Assembly (NCBI GenBank): GCA_017620155.1
Contig: JAFZQY010000046.1
Location: forward strand, 1 to 64,000
Reading direction: 5' to 3'
Source of the DNA: Lachnospiraceae bacterium
Lineage (GTDB): Bacteria; Bacillota; Clostridia; Lachnospirales; Lachnospiraceae
Length of the DNA stretch: 64,000 bases
The notes beneath the pieces were generated by a model. It saw only the letters and a program-made list of their open reading frames with translations. It did no database searches and had not been told where the DNA came from. The position numbers were made by a program, and so were the translations under genes. Numbering within the stretch: the stretch's first letter is position 1; each line of letters opens with the position of its first letter. Of the stretch, positions 7,835 to 17,270 are shown one piece after another.

Positions 7835-7903
7835 ATCGTGTTCCCGCTTATCCGATGCAGTGATTCCCGCTGTTCACTCAATGCAACGGCTTATGTCGTT
7901 CAC

Positions 7904-9133
7904 TCAACGCAGCGACTCGCGAAGAATCTGCTCCAGTTTATCACCATAAGAAAAATGCTCTTCCAGGATTGATCTCGCATGTCCTGCGATCTGCGTGCGC
8001 TCCTCTTCATGCTCGAGATACCAGGTTGCTTTATCAACCGCCTCCTCAAGGCTCGAATACATGATGACATCCTCACCATCAGAAAAAAACTCGGCAAGCT
8101 CCGGCTGCCAGTTCGACATCAGCACGCCTCCGCATGCCAGAATATCCAGACTGCGAAGCGGTATGCCTGACACTATGCTCCGGAGCGTCGGACACAAATT
8201 GATGCGGCTTGCCCTGAATACATAAGGCATCTGTGAATGATATTTCACCGGCCCCATGAACTTAACATTACTCTCAAACGGATATTCCTTCGTCGAATAA
8301 AACCGCATGTCGCACATGCTTCCGAGGGTATCGATAAGCGTCACCCGCTCCGCAAAAGTGATCTGCTTCTGTATCGCAAAAGCGAGACCCTTCCTGTTCA
8401 GTTCGGAAACGGCATCACCTTCGGCTCCGGCCAACTCATTCAGCGCCTTGTACTGCCCATTGATCTTCTCCAGTATCTCATCCGGTATCGAAGGCGTCAG
8501 GATATCCGTTCCGTATATTTCCATCTGAACCTGCAAAAGAGCTTCGATATACCCCTGCAGATACTTATCGAGCGGTGCGACTATCCCCTCGAGAGATGCA
8601 TTGTAAAGCGATCCGACGAAACTCACATCGCAAGCGTATTTCCGAAGAAGATCACCGGCGGACGCGCCATCACTCGCCCCACCGTACACGCCTCCCGCAC
8701 CACCGCTCACGCCGCCATCCAGCATCGCCGACAGCCGCTTCATGTTTACCGCCAGCGGGCAGTGGAACACATTCTTATGCCCCTTCTTCACATAGCCGAC
8801 TACTTCCTGTCTGTCAAAAAGCCATATCCTGTTGGTATCGTAATCGAAGTATTCTTCCAGTCCCTCCGCCAGCGGAGAATCGCAGCTCCACGAGATATAC
8901 AGAAGACCATGCTCATTCGCGATCTTCGCTACCAGCGGAAAAAAGTTCACACTAAATATGATCTCAGGCTCGATCTCATTAACCTTCGCCTCAAATCTCT
9001 CACAGAAGAAATCATCCTCATATCGATTGTCGAAGTGGTAGTATACCGTCCTGACTTCATGTCCCATCTCTTTAAGAGTCTCGAGACAATCGTCATACAG
9101 GTAACTGCCCATGTCGTAAAAAAGGATTTTCAT
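7904..9133 (-). CDS. CgeB-like glycosyltransferase (GT-B fold)
   Basis: Cytoplasmic glycosyltransferase of the CgeB/DUF3880 type. The N-terminal half has MKILFYDMGSYLYDDCLETL and the family's FSVNFFPLVAKIA and YISWSCDSP motifs. The C-terminal half contains RASRINLCPTLRSIVSGIPL and the donor-site region DILACGGVLMSNWQPEL. A Gly/Ala/Ser-rich insert at about residues 139-160 is absent from the paralogue on the plus strand (9205). It shares a 71-bp intergenic region with that paralogue, from which both are transcribed divergently. The acceptor is unknown; surface or flagellar glycan is inferred from the neighbourhood. Confidence 0.78.
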   Translation of the reverse strand: MKILFYDMGSYLYDDCLETLKEMGHEVRTVYYHFDNRYEDDFFCERFEAKVNEIEPEIIFSVNFFPLVAKIANEHGLLYISWSCDSPLAEGLEEYFDYDTNRIWLFDRQEVVGYVKKGHKNVFHCPLAVNMKRLSAMLDGGVSGGAGGVYGGASDGASAGDLLRKYACDVSFVGSLYNASLEGIVAPLDKYLQGYIEALLQVQMEIYGTDILTPSIPDEILEKINGQYKALNELAGAEGDAVSELNRKGLAFAIQKQITFAERVTLIDTLGSMCDMRFYSTKEYPFESNVKFMGPVKYHSQMPYVFRASRINLCPTLRSIVSGIPLRSLDILACGGVLMSNWQPELAEFFSDGEDVIMYSSLEEAVDKATWYLEHEEERTQIAGHARSILEEHFSYGDKLEQILRESLR

Positions 9134-9204
9134 ACCATAATGTTATCATACTTTTCCGAAAAACAGATGCCTGTCACCGCAATAAAGTGTACAATTAATC
9201 TGAT

Positions 9205-10344
9205 ATGAAGATCCTGTATTACACTTGGGGAGAAAACTCAATAAAGGACTGCACGGAGTGCATGCGCGCACTCGGCTGGGAAGTCGACATCTTCTCGGAA
9301 AAGATGTCGAACTATACAAATGATGACAAGTTCTGTTCGAAGCTTCGTGAAAAGATAAAAGGCGGATACGACTGCGTCTTCTCGTTCGACTACTTCCCGC
9401 TGATCTCAGAAACGGCGATGGATACAGGTATCCCCTATATATCGTGGGTGTACGACTCCCCGCACTATACTCTCGAGTCGTTAACACTGGCCAATGACTG
9501 CAATCACGTTTTCCTCTTCGATTACGGTCTCGTCGAGCGCTACCGGTCCGAAGGTTTCTCTACGGTTGACTACATGCCGATGGCATGTAACATCCGCCGC
9601 CTCGAAAAAATGTGTGCTCCACACTTCAATAATCCGAAGCATGACATCACATTTCTCGGAAGTCTTTATAACGACGAGTACAACTTCTATGACCAGATTC
9701 AGTATCTGCCCGATTATCTGAAGGGCTTCCTCGATGCAATCATAGCATCGCAGCCGCAGATTTATGGCATTGACCTATCTGGTCAGCTTATGGATGATGC
9801 TATCTGCGCCGAGATGGCGAAGTATGTTCAAGCCGACCTCGGCGAGGGGTTCAGGTCTGCCCGTAACGAGATTCTGCGGAACATGATCAGGAAAAAGATC
9901 ACCTCCAACGAACGCCGGAACCTCCTGAGTCTGCTTGGTGATCATTTCAATGTAGATCTATATGCTCCGGCCAAGCCGCCCACAGACATCCGTGTAAACT
10001 TCAAAGGATACGCCAACTACCGTGATCAGATGCCGGTCATCTTCGCTTCATCCAAGATAAACCTGAACATCACCTTAAGAAGCATCTTGACAGGCATCCC
10101 GCTTCGTGTCGTGGACATCCTAGGTGCCGGCGGATTCGTTCTAAGCAATTACCAGGCGGAGCTTGCAGAGTACTTCACATACGGCGAATCCATCGTGTGG
10201 TTTGAGAGTCCCGAGGACCTGGTCGATAAGTGTGCATATTACCTCGATCATGATGATGAAAGAAAAAAAATCGCCGCCCTCGGACACGAGATTGCGGCGA
10301 AAGAGTTGGCGTATGAAGTTTTGCTGCCGAAGGTATTTGCGTGA
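9205..10344 (+). CDS. CgeB-like glycosyltransferase, plus-strand paralogue
   Basis: Same family and layout as the divergent neighbour: N-terminal MKILYYTWGENSIKDCTECM, then FSFDYFPLISETA and YISWVYDSP; C-terminal SSKINLNITLRSILTGIPL and DILGAGGFVLSNYQAELAEY. At 379 aa it lacks the glycine-rich insert of its neighbour. It is the only plus-strand gene between 1.2 kb and the right edge. The ATG at 9205 lies 71 bp from the divergent start. It ends 35 bp from the convergent GT2 gene. Donor and acceptor sugars cannot be told from sequence. Confidence 0.8.
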   Translation: MKILYYTWGENSIKDCTECMRALGWEVDIFSEKMSNYTNDDKFCSKLREKIKGGYDCVFSFDYFPLISETAMDTGIPYISWVYDSPHYTLESLTLANDCNHVFLFDYGLVERYRSEGFSTVDYMPMACNIRRLEKMCAPHFNNPKHDITFLGSLYNDEYNFYDQIQYLPDYLKGFLDAIIASQPQIYGIDLSGQLMDDAICAEMAKYVQADLGEGFRSARNEILRNMIRKKITSNERRNLLSLLGDHFNVDLYAPAKPPTDIRVNFKGYANYRDQMPVIFASSKINLNITLRSILTGIPLRVVDILGAGGFVLSNYQAELAEYFTYGESIVWFESPEDLVDKCAYYLDHDDERKKIAALGHEIAAKELAYEVLLPKVFA

Positions 10345-10379
10345 CACATTCTTCTTTCTTGAACTGCCGGCAGCAAAGA

Positions 10380-12392
10380 TCACAGTTCAAGATATGCCTT
10401 CTGAAATGCAAGCAGTTCCTGATCGCTTAAAGTATCTTTTTTCATCAGAAGCGTAAGCAGAAATCTGACCTTCTCATCCTGGGATTCAACCGGGATATAA
10501 TCCGTCCAATCCGGAAAGAACTCTTTGATCACTTCATGCATGGAATCATATACATTCGGACATCTGTCGAATCTGGTAAAAAGCATGTTCAATGTATTGA
10601 TATAGAACCTGTGTATGAAGTCCACCGTTATCTGAGGTCTATACACTTCCAACGCTCCGCGTTTCATGTATTCTTCGAAAAGCATTACTTCGATCGGCAT
10701 CCTGTCAAGGATCCTCATATCATTTCGAGCCCTCGTTACAGAATCCGGATTGATCTCGTAATGATAGACGACCTGATCTACTATGTATATGTCAGAAGCG
10801 TGAAGTTGGACCAGTTCCATCCAGTATATATCTTCATGTATCAGTTCTTCAGGGAAAAATATATCATTATCGATCAGGAATGATCTCCTGTAAATCCCCG
10901 CCCAGCACATTCTTCCGAAGTATCCGTTATGGCCATACTCCGTGATCTCATCCTTGCTCCAATGCAGACCTCCGCGCGGCTCAAGATGGTACTCGGCATC
11001 AAGGCGTTCGGCTGTGTTTATCGGGCCTTCATCACGAACATATTTCCCGTAAACAATATCATATGAATACTTCGCTGTCTGCTCAAAAAGGAGTTTGAAC
11101 ATATCGGCTTCAGCATAGTCATCAATATCGCAATAACCAACATACTCTCCCGTCGCATACTCAAGCCCCCTGTTTCTGGCCCCGCCGGGACACATATGTG
11201 TTTCATTGGAGATGAGGATTATATGCTCCGGGTATTGTTCTTCATATTTCCTGAGTTTTTCAAAGGTACCGTCTTCAGATGCATCATCCACAAATATCAA
11301 CTGAAGTCTGTCTATTCCGATGGATTGATGTATGAGAGATTCAACACATCTGTCTACGAATCGCTCTGCATTATAGCAGGGTACGATCAAGCTTACATCG
11401 ATACCGGGTTCGAATCCCCATTTATCAAAAAACATCTGTTTATGCTCGCGCATGAGTTTATAATACAGATCAGGATCCTTGCCGAAGCTCCTGCTACCGA
11501 AATGCAGGATGAAACTGTTCCAACACAGCACACATCTGTACCCGCACTGTCTGATCCTATATCCGTAATCATCATCTTCACAGTACCCGGGAGAAAATCT
11601 TTCATCCAAAAGTCCGACTTCATCAACTACGTCCCGTCTGATCAGCATGGCGAACATGACCAGCATCTTTTTATATTCCAGAAGGTCTGTCCCCGGAATG
11701 TTATTCTTCTCAGCCAGAATGTCAAAATCATCCAGTGTTGTCCATTCATACTTTAAGACCTGATGATTTCCGGCATAGTTGGTCACCGCCCCCGATGCAC
11801 CGTGAGCGGGATCCGCATATAATCCCATTCTTAACATATACAGGGAATTAAACAGAAGCTTTGTATCACTGTTTAACAGCAGAATATCATTGTTCGGATC
11901 CGCTGCCTTTATTCCCTGATTGCACCCGGCGGGAAAGCCGACATTGTTTTCGTTTTCAATCAGTATTACGTCGTCCTGCTCTCTGAGCCATTCAACACTA
12001 CCGTCATCGGAATGGTTATCCACAACAACGATCTCATAACAATCCTTAAAGCATCGGTTTCTTATGCTTTCAATGGTAACCCGGGTATAATCCAGTGTAT
12101 TGTAAGAAAGGATTACAAACGAAACATTTCTGACATTAAAATCATCACGCTCCGAAATCGCAGACATCTTATTCGTGATGCTCTGTATATCCGCATCTAC
12201 GCCTTCTCTACCCGACACAGAGCTCAGATACAGCGCGTTCTCATAAGACAGATATGCCAGATCTGAATTAAACTTGCTGTAATAATCCCCGAGTGTCTCA
12301 TACAATTCATGATCGTGTGGAGCCAGCTCCAGACCGCTCGATATCAGCTTATACATTTCTTCAGGTATGTCTTTCCCCCGAATCTCTTCCAT
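10380..12392 (-). CDS. two-domain GT2 glycosyltransferase with TPR-like N-terminus
   Basis: A 670-aa protein. A short TPR-like segment (about 10-60) is followed by a rhamnosyltransferase-type GT2 domain (about 90-320: VSFVILSYNTL, VVVDNHSDDGS, LLLNSDTKLL). A second, GT-A/GT2 domain of the EpsJ/WcaA type follows (about 331-560: VSLIVPCYNAERFVDRCV, DASEDGT, GYCDIDD). Two sugars or sugar phosphates could be added in series. The same order of N-terminal segment plus GT2-GT2 occurs in the 1008-aa protein at 57-60 kb. Last gene of the long minus-strand run, 8 bp after the next GT2 gene. Confidence 0.85.
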   Translation of the reverse strand: MEEIRGKDIPEEMYKLISSGLELAPHDHELYETLGDYYSKFNSDLAYLSYENALYLSSVSGREGVDADIQSITNKMSAISERDDFNVRNVSFVILSYNTLDYTRVTIESIRNRCFKDCYEIVVVDNHSDDGSVEWLREQDDVILIENENNVGFPAGCNQGIKAADPNNDILLLNSDTKLLFNSLYMLRMGLYADPAHGASGAVTNYAGNHQVLKYEWTTLDDFDILAEKNNIPGTDLLEYKKMLVMFAMLIRRDVVDEVGLLDERFSPGYCEDDDYGYRIRQCGYRCVLCWNSFILHFGSRSFGKDPDLYYKLMREHKQMFFDKWGFEPGIDVSLIVPCYNAERFVDRCVESLIHQSIGIDRLQLIFVDDASEDGTFEKLRKYEEQYPEHIILISNETHMCPGGARNRGLEYATGEYVGYCDIDDYAEADMFKLLFEQTAKYSYDIVYGKYVRDEGPINTAERLDAEYHLEPRGGLHWSKDEITEYGHNGYFGRMCWAGIYRRSFLIDNDIFFPEELIHEDIYWMELVQLHASDIYIVDQVVYHYEINPDSVTRARNDMRILDRMPIEVMLFEEYMKRGALEVYRPQITVDFIHRFYINTLNMLFTRFDRCPNVYDSMHEVIKEFFPDWTDYIPVESQDEKVRFLLTLLMKKDTLSDQELLAFQKAYLEL

Positions 12393-12400
12393 AAAAATCC

Positions 12401-13435
12401 TTAAATTCCGGCCTTTCTTATTGCCTCCAGCACTTGCAAGAATGCCGTCTTGTCAATATCCTTGTCAAGCAGTTCCAGGAGTATCAGATGGAACTCCTTA
12501 ATATCTCCATTTCGTATATATCTGTTATTATGCCAATCAGGTACCGCTTCCAGAGTGATCTCCCGAAGAAGTCTGTAAAGGGAATACTCAGGTTTGGAAT
12601 ACCTCAGTGCCAGCACTTTTAAGAAGGCAAAATAGCATGTGTACAGGAAATTATATTCTATCTCGTCTCTGTATTTTTGAAACAAGCCTCTTCGCCTGAG
12701 TTCTTCCTGCACCATGAGATTAACCGTCAGCATATCTGGGTGATATCCCGCATCACCGGCCAGGACAGTAGAGCCAGGATTAACATAGTAATGATACAGT
12801 GCTTTCTCAACGAACCTCACTTTTGACACATAGTAGGGAATCAGCGTTCCCCAGTATATATCTTCGTATGCAAGCCCTTCAGGGAAAAAGAGAGAATTCT
12901 CGACAAGAAAAGATTTTCGAATAAGCTTACAGTAAGCGCTGAAGGACAATGTGGCGAGCACGAGCATTTCCCTGCGCTTATCGTCATTGTCAAAAACAAG
13001 TTCTCTGTCAGCTTGTCCTGTTTGGGGCTTTTCAAAATATGAGAGGCTGTCCGAACTGTCTCTCCCTAAACGACAGCATACTATTTCACAGCCTTCGGAA
13101 GCATCTAACATCGAACTTAGATAATCCTTCTCGATCCAGTCATCAGAATCTATGAATGCGATCCATTCACCTGTCGCATATTCTATTCCGATGTTTCTGG
13201 CCCTGCCCTGACGACCGTTCACTTCACAATCAACCACACAGATATTGTCGGGATATCGTTGCTCCCAGGCTTTCAGAAGGTCAAGCGTATTATCCGTAGA
13301 GGCATCATTTACGCAGATGATCTCCATACACTCTGCAGGATAAGTCTGATCGATCACGGACTGCAGGCATCTGTCGATATATTTTTCCACATTGTAGCAG
13401 GGGATTATTATGCTGATCTTGTCAAATGAATTCAT
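12401..13435 (-). CDS. GT2 glycosyltransferase (EpsJ/WcaA type)
   Basis: Cytoplasmic inverting glycosyltransferase. The GT-A fold is seen at residues 8-120: IIIPCYNVEKYIDRCLQSVI, VNDASTDNT and the metal-binding FIDSDDW. A C-terminal region of about 200 residues with LFFPEGLAYEDIYW is shared with the neighbouring 670-aa enzyme (FFPEELIHEDIYW), so the two are relatives with perhaps similar donors. ATG at 13435. Part of the minus-strand glycosyltransferase block downstream of flagellin A. Confidence 0.88.
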   Translation of the reverse strand: MNSFDKISIIIPCYNVEKYIDRCLQSVIDQTYPAECMEIICVNDASTDNTLDLLKAWEQRYPDNICVVDCEVNGRQGRARNIGIEYATGEWIAFIDSDDWIEKDYLSSMLDASEGCEIVCCRLGRDSSDSLSYFEKPQTGQADRELVFDNDDKRREMLVLATLSFSAYCKLIRKSFLVENSLFFPEGLAYEDIYWGTLIPYYVSKVRFVEKALYHYYVNPGSTVLAGDAGYHPDMLTVNLMVQEELRRRGLFQKYRDEIEYNFLYTCYFAFLKVLALRYSKPEYSLYRLLREITLEAVPDWHNNRYIRNGDIKEFHLILLELLDKDIDKTAFLQVLEAIRKAGI

Positions 13436-13459
13436 ATTATCAGTATCACCATCGGTATA

Positions 13460-14605
13460 TTATTTGTACATTGCCTCCTTAAGAGCAGGCAGGAACCGTT
13501 TTATCACATTGTCCTCCACTTCATTGGTCCTCTTCACCTCTTCTTCTGTCTGAATCCTTTGCCTGCCCGCCTCACTTCGCTTGAAATTCAAACGTCTGCT
13601 CATATATTCCTGTTCGGATTTCACATAGTAATGATTCAGCCTCAATATATCACCTTTGGAATCGTAGAAGAACGGCCCCGGGATCAGGGAACCATGCTCA
13701 CTGATACACCAATAACCGGGCTCATAAATGGCAAAATGCGGGTTAACGATCTGTTTGACAGCCAAAGGCTTACATATGGTTTTGATATGAGAATTGATCA
13801 TCAGATCATCCGGACCGCGATGATGGTATTCCTCAATTACCAGTCCCTCGGCAGGAGTCTGATGACCGGAAGAACCGTATACTCTCCAATTAACACCTAT
13901 ACCGCCTGCAGCGCATGATCCCACTGCCTTAAAAGGGGTATCTTCATATGATCTGAAGATATAATCGATCGCATCTGTCACCTTATCATGCTTCATCGGA
14001 ACAAGAAACTCGTCCGTATCTATGAACGCCAGATATCGCGAACTATATCCGGATCTTTTAAGCGCATCATTATACACCCTGATTTGAGTAGGAAGATACT
14101 CCCCCTCAACCTGAAACAGTTCAATTATGCCCTGAGCTATGTAAGGTTGTAGGATCTCCATGCTGCCATCTGTACTTCCGTGATCATATACATAAAAATG
14201 ATCTGCACCCATTAGGAGATGGTATTCCAACCATTCCTTCAGATATCGCTCCTCATTTTTCTCTATCAGAGCTATTGCCAGTTTGCGTTCTTCTCTGTCT
14301 TGTGATCGATCAAACAGATCAACTGCATTGTCGAGCAGTCTTTCAATCCTGCCTGATGCTTCCTTATCTCCTTCGGAAAGCAGATATAATTCCTCGCAGA
14401 TATCTTCAAACGCCTTCGTGATCGGACAGTCTTCCGTCAACCATGTATTCTCAAATGAAGTACAGGTATCTATGATTCTCTGTTGAAAAACAGAGAGGTC
14501 ACCTACTGATGCCCCTTCCCCGGCCTTACGCATAAAAAGCGTCTTCAACTCACATAGAGTGTCCTGGTATTCTTTTTTGAATCGGTCATAGAATTCTGGT
14601 AACAC
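13460..14605 (-). CDS. GT92/DUF23-like glycosyltransferase
   Basis: The central part (about residues 100-310) matches the GT92 (DUF23) pattern: ALIEKNEERYLKEWLEYHL, then FYVYDHGSTDGSMEIL and a DxD-like FIDTDEFLVP. The family transfers sugars, often galactose, to glycans or proteins. About 100 helical residues precede the domain, as in other bacterial members. The start is GTG at 14605 with GAGG upstream (spacing about 10). No membrane segment, consistent with a cytoplasmic role. Confidence 0.78.
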   Translation of the reverse strand: MLPEFYDRFKKEYQDTLCELKTLFMRKAGEGASVGDLSVFQQRIIDTCTSFENTWLTEDCPITKAFEDICEELYLLSEGDKEASGRIERLLDNAVDLFDRSQDREERKLAIALIEKNEERYLKEWLEYHLLMGADHFYVYDHGSTDGSMEILQPYIAQGIIELFQVEGEYLPTQIRVYNDALKRSGYSSRYLAFIDTDEFLVPMKHDKVTDAIDYIFRSYEDTPFKAVGSCAAGGIGVNWRVYGSSGHQTPAEGLVIEEYHHRGPDDLMINSHIKTICKPLAVKQIVNPHFAIYEPGYWCISEHGSLIPGPFFYDSKGDILRLNHYYVKSEQEYMSRRLNFKRSEAGRQRIQTEEEVKRTNEVEDNVIKRFLPALKEAMYK

Positions 14606-14641
14606 TATCTGTTAACCTCATACCATGTTGCTTTTCCGCAA

Positions 14642-16246
14642 CTACGAATCATATAGTTTTAATCTGTATCTGTTCTCTACAATAAGAATCGCTATAGGAT
14701 CATATACATTAGTAGCGGTTGAGACGGCCCCTGGTTCCGGATATTCTACCTGAAGTTCATGCAAGATAAAGTCATCAATCATTCCAAGAGATATCCACTT
14801 TTTCTCCTTAAAGAAACCATTCACATCCACAATTCTATATGGATTGACTTCTCGAACCGCTCTTATGATCTCCGATTCGGAATTACATTCTATAGTCTGT
14901 GTAATGGTTCCTCCGTCCGATTCCTCACCGTGATCCTCACAGTATCCGTCAACTATATATGCATAAAAAGTCCTAAAACCATGCTCAGTCTGTTTATGAT
15001 ACTCACCACGCCTGTTTATTTTGTAAAATACAAACTCCCTATGCAACCTCTCTGTTTCACGCGCTGATATCCGCTGATTCATCTCCAGTTGGAGGTCATA
15101 TGCCGCAGGCGGGCTGGGTATCACGGAATCAACCAACCGCCTTATCTCTTCAAAGTGTCTGTAACCGGCATCAAATATATAATCCCAGAAGAAGTAATCT
15201 ATGGTCTCGTCAGTATGCTCCCAGTACAGCCACAATCCCTCCATGATAAACTGCATTACAGGCGTATGCCGTTGTTTTGCACCGAGCAGAGATGATGACC
15301 ATCTCCCCCTCATGATATCCATACCCCAGAGTGGTTTATCAAATGCAAGAGAAAAGAATTCCTGATCAAAAACAGTATCCGGGATAGTTCGTGAAACATA
15401 ATATGTGGCATCGATCCAAAGCCCGCCATATCTGTATATAAGTTCAGAACGAAGCATATCTGCAAGGTGTGTATATGTAATGATCCTTCTGTTGAACTTA
15501 TTTATCACGGCCGGAGTAAAAGTGACATATTCGCTCCAGTTATCCAGTGTGATCAAAACTGGAACACAGTATTCGGGAAGATTGCCGATAACAGAACTGA
15601 CACATGCACGAACAAGCTCGGGAGCATCATCCAATCCCTGCCACCAGCATACCCATACCGGTATCTTTCCGTCAAAATCCCCCTGATAGGGATCATCCTC
15701 TGCAAAGCATTCCTCAAAACCGGATTGATTTCTCAAGCCTATATATTCCGCAAGGATCGTATCAATATATCTCTGAAGGACTTCTATCCGTTCATATCCG
15801 GCATTCCACTTCTCCGGTTCCGCCTTTGATATCTGCTCGGATTTTACCCTGTATCCCTTTTCCCTCACTATGTGCCTGATATGGCTGCTCAACCGGATAT
15901 TATCATTCAGATACACAGGATCGTTTAAGGGCAATTCAAAAATCTCCCTTAATGTATCTCTGCGCCCTATGATCACCGAAGCATCAAACTGCCTTCCGTT
16001 CTTTTCCGTCTCATACGGAAGGATCAGGTCAAATCTTTCCATCACTCTGTCTATGTACGGCTCTATGAGAGGCTGGTCATTTCTTACAGGAAATCGCTCC
16101 CCACGTATCAGACCGATGATTTCAGCCCCATCACCATTACTCAGGAGATTGCGTAATACATCACCTGCTTTATCGGTATATATATACTCGTACAAAGGAT
16201 CTGCCAGATATTCTTTTGTTTTACAGGGGGAGAATATATAAATCAT
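14642..16246 (-). CDS. GT32-like capsular polysaccharide glycosyltransferase
   Basis: A 534-aa protein with the GT32/'capsular polysaccharide synthesis' core near residues 205-310: IPVWVCWWQGLDDAPELVRA, then SELIYRYGGLWIDATYY with the nucleotide-sugar DxD-like site. An N-terminal region of about 190 residues contains segments resembling polysaccharide-associated proteins but no clear domain. The ATG at 16246 is preferred over a TTG at 16270 because AGGAC lies 9 nt before it. A related protein is cut by the right edge of the window (63342), so the family occurs at both ends of the island. Confidence 0.78.
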   Translation of the reverse strand: MIYIFSPCKTKEYLADPLYEYIYTDKAGDVLRNLLSNGDGAEIIGLIRGERFPVRNDQPLIEPYIDRVMERFDLILPYETEKNGRQFDASVIIGRRDTLREIFELPLNDPVYLNDNIRLSSHIRHIVREKGYRVKSEQISKAEPEKWNAGYERIEVLQRYIDTILAEYIGLRNQSGFEECFAEDDPYQGDFDGKIPVWVCWWQGLDDAPELVRACVSSVIGNLPEYCVPVLITLDNWSEYVTFTPAVINKFNRRIITYTHLADMLRSELIYRYGGLWIDATYYVSRTIPDTVFDQEFFSLAFDKPLWGMDIMRGRWSSSLLGAKQRHTPVMQFIMEGLWLYWEHTDETIDYFFWDYIFDAGYRHFEEIRRLVDSVIPSPPAAYDLQLEMNQRISARETERLHREFVFYKINRRGEYHKQTEHGFRTFYAYIVDGYCEDHGEESDGGTITQTIECNSESEIIRAVREVNPYRIVDVNGFFKEKKWISLGMIDDFILHELQVEYPEPGAVSTATNVYDPIAILIVENRYRLKLYDS

Positions 16247-16292
16247 AATCCAGTGTCCTGTTGTTATCAAACAGCAGCCGCTCTATGCAATA

Positions 16293-17270
16293 CTATGCAG
16301 GCACATATATGTCGCCATCCTTGATCATCCCGTCCTTGTATTCGCCGAATATCCCGCTGCTGACCACGGCATCATACATCTCTTTGGCAGTCACATTCCT
16401 GCGGTACTCCTTATTGCGAAACATCTCTGCAAGGTCCGGAATAAGCGGATGATAACTCTCAAAACTTGCCGAATCATAATCCTGCCCCATCCATTTAATA
16501 TCAGCGTCAGTCAGGTCGTTACTGTCAACAAACAGATTGGCCCGTCTCATCGACTTCCACTCTCTGATCACATAAGAATCCGGAAATCTGTTCATGATCC
16601 AGGTTCCGAAAGTCTCAAACTCCGAGAAGCCGAGTTTCATATTGTCGATATCTATCGCATACAGAATCTTTTCATAATATGTCTTACCTGCATATGACAA
16701 TCCGCTGATCTCCTGAATCATCTCAAGCATAAGCGATTTATCTATCAGCATATGTTCCGCAATGAAAGACTGTTTGATCGCTTTATCAAATCCAAACAGA
16801 TTCCTGATCGTGCGAAAGTATCCGGGATTGTATTCAGGTTTAGTATCGAGATACGGTTTGCAGTTCGGATCAAACAGACTGATCTTACGCAGCGGAACAG
16901 TATCGGAATCCCATATCAGATAGTATTCGCCTGAGCAGATGGTAGCGTATGTCATTTTCAGGAACTGCTGATAGTACCATCCGAGTTTGGAATTACCGCC
17001 TACTTCATATCCCTCAGACCTTATACGGGCATTCATGGCTTCCACAAACTCCCCGTACGGAATAAGTTCATTCTCGTTAATGAACCGGACTCTATCTTCG
17101 AAACCCGAACCTGCAACATCATCCATTACAACCCGTTCAAGCTCTGCCGGCCCTATATAAACGATCTCCGTGACCGGAAGACAGTCAAAATATAATCCGT
17201 AATCCCTCTTTATGCGCGTATAATCCTTAGGGATCGTAGGGATTATCATCGTGATATTATCGTTATTCAA
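16293..17270 (-). CDS. DUF6492-like putative glycosyltransferase
   Basis: A 325-aa protein related to the first 310 residues of the large enzyme at 57-60 kb. Shared features are the opening (I)IPTIPKDYTRIKRDYGLY, the segment GWYYQQFLKMTYA and the acidic YLIWDSDTVPLR (cf. YLIWDGDTFP in the paralogue), a likely metal/nucleotide-sugar site. This family is found with polysaccharide and flagellar glycan genes. The apparent start is TTG at 17270, coupled to the preceding GT2 stop; an internal ATG at 17249 is possible. Donor unknown. Confidence 0.7.
   Translation of the reverse strand: MNNDNITMIIPTIPKDYTRIKRDYGLYFDCLPVTEIVYIGPAELERVVMDDVAGSGFEDRVRFINENELIPYGEFVEAMNARIRSEGYEVGGNSKLGWYYQQFLKMTYATICSGEYYLIWDSDTVPLRKISLFDPNCKPYLDTKPEYNPGYFRTIRNLFGFDKAIKQSFIAEHMLIDKSLMLEMIQEISGLSYAGKTYYEKILYAIDIDNMKLGFSEFETFGTWIMNRFPDSYVIREWKSMRRANLFVDSNDLTDADIKWMGQDYDSASFESYHPLIPDLAEMFRNKEYRRNVTAKEMYDAVVSSGIFGEYKDGMIKDGDIYVPA

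Noticed and set aside
8237..9208. Long plus-strand ORF (323 aa) opposite the CgeB-like gene
   Set aside because: Antisense shadow of a clear glycosyltransferase gene; composition is basic and domain-free.
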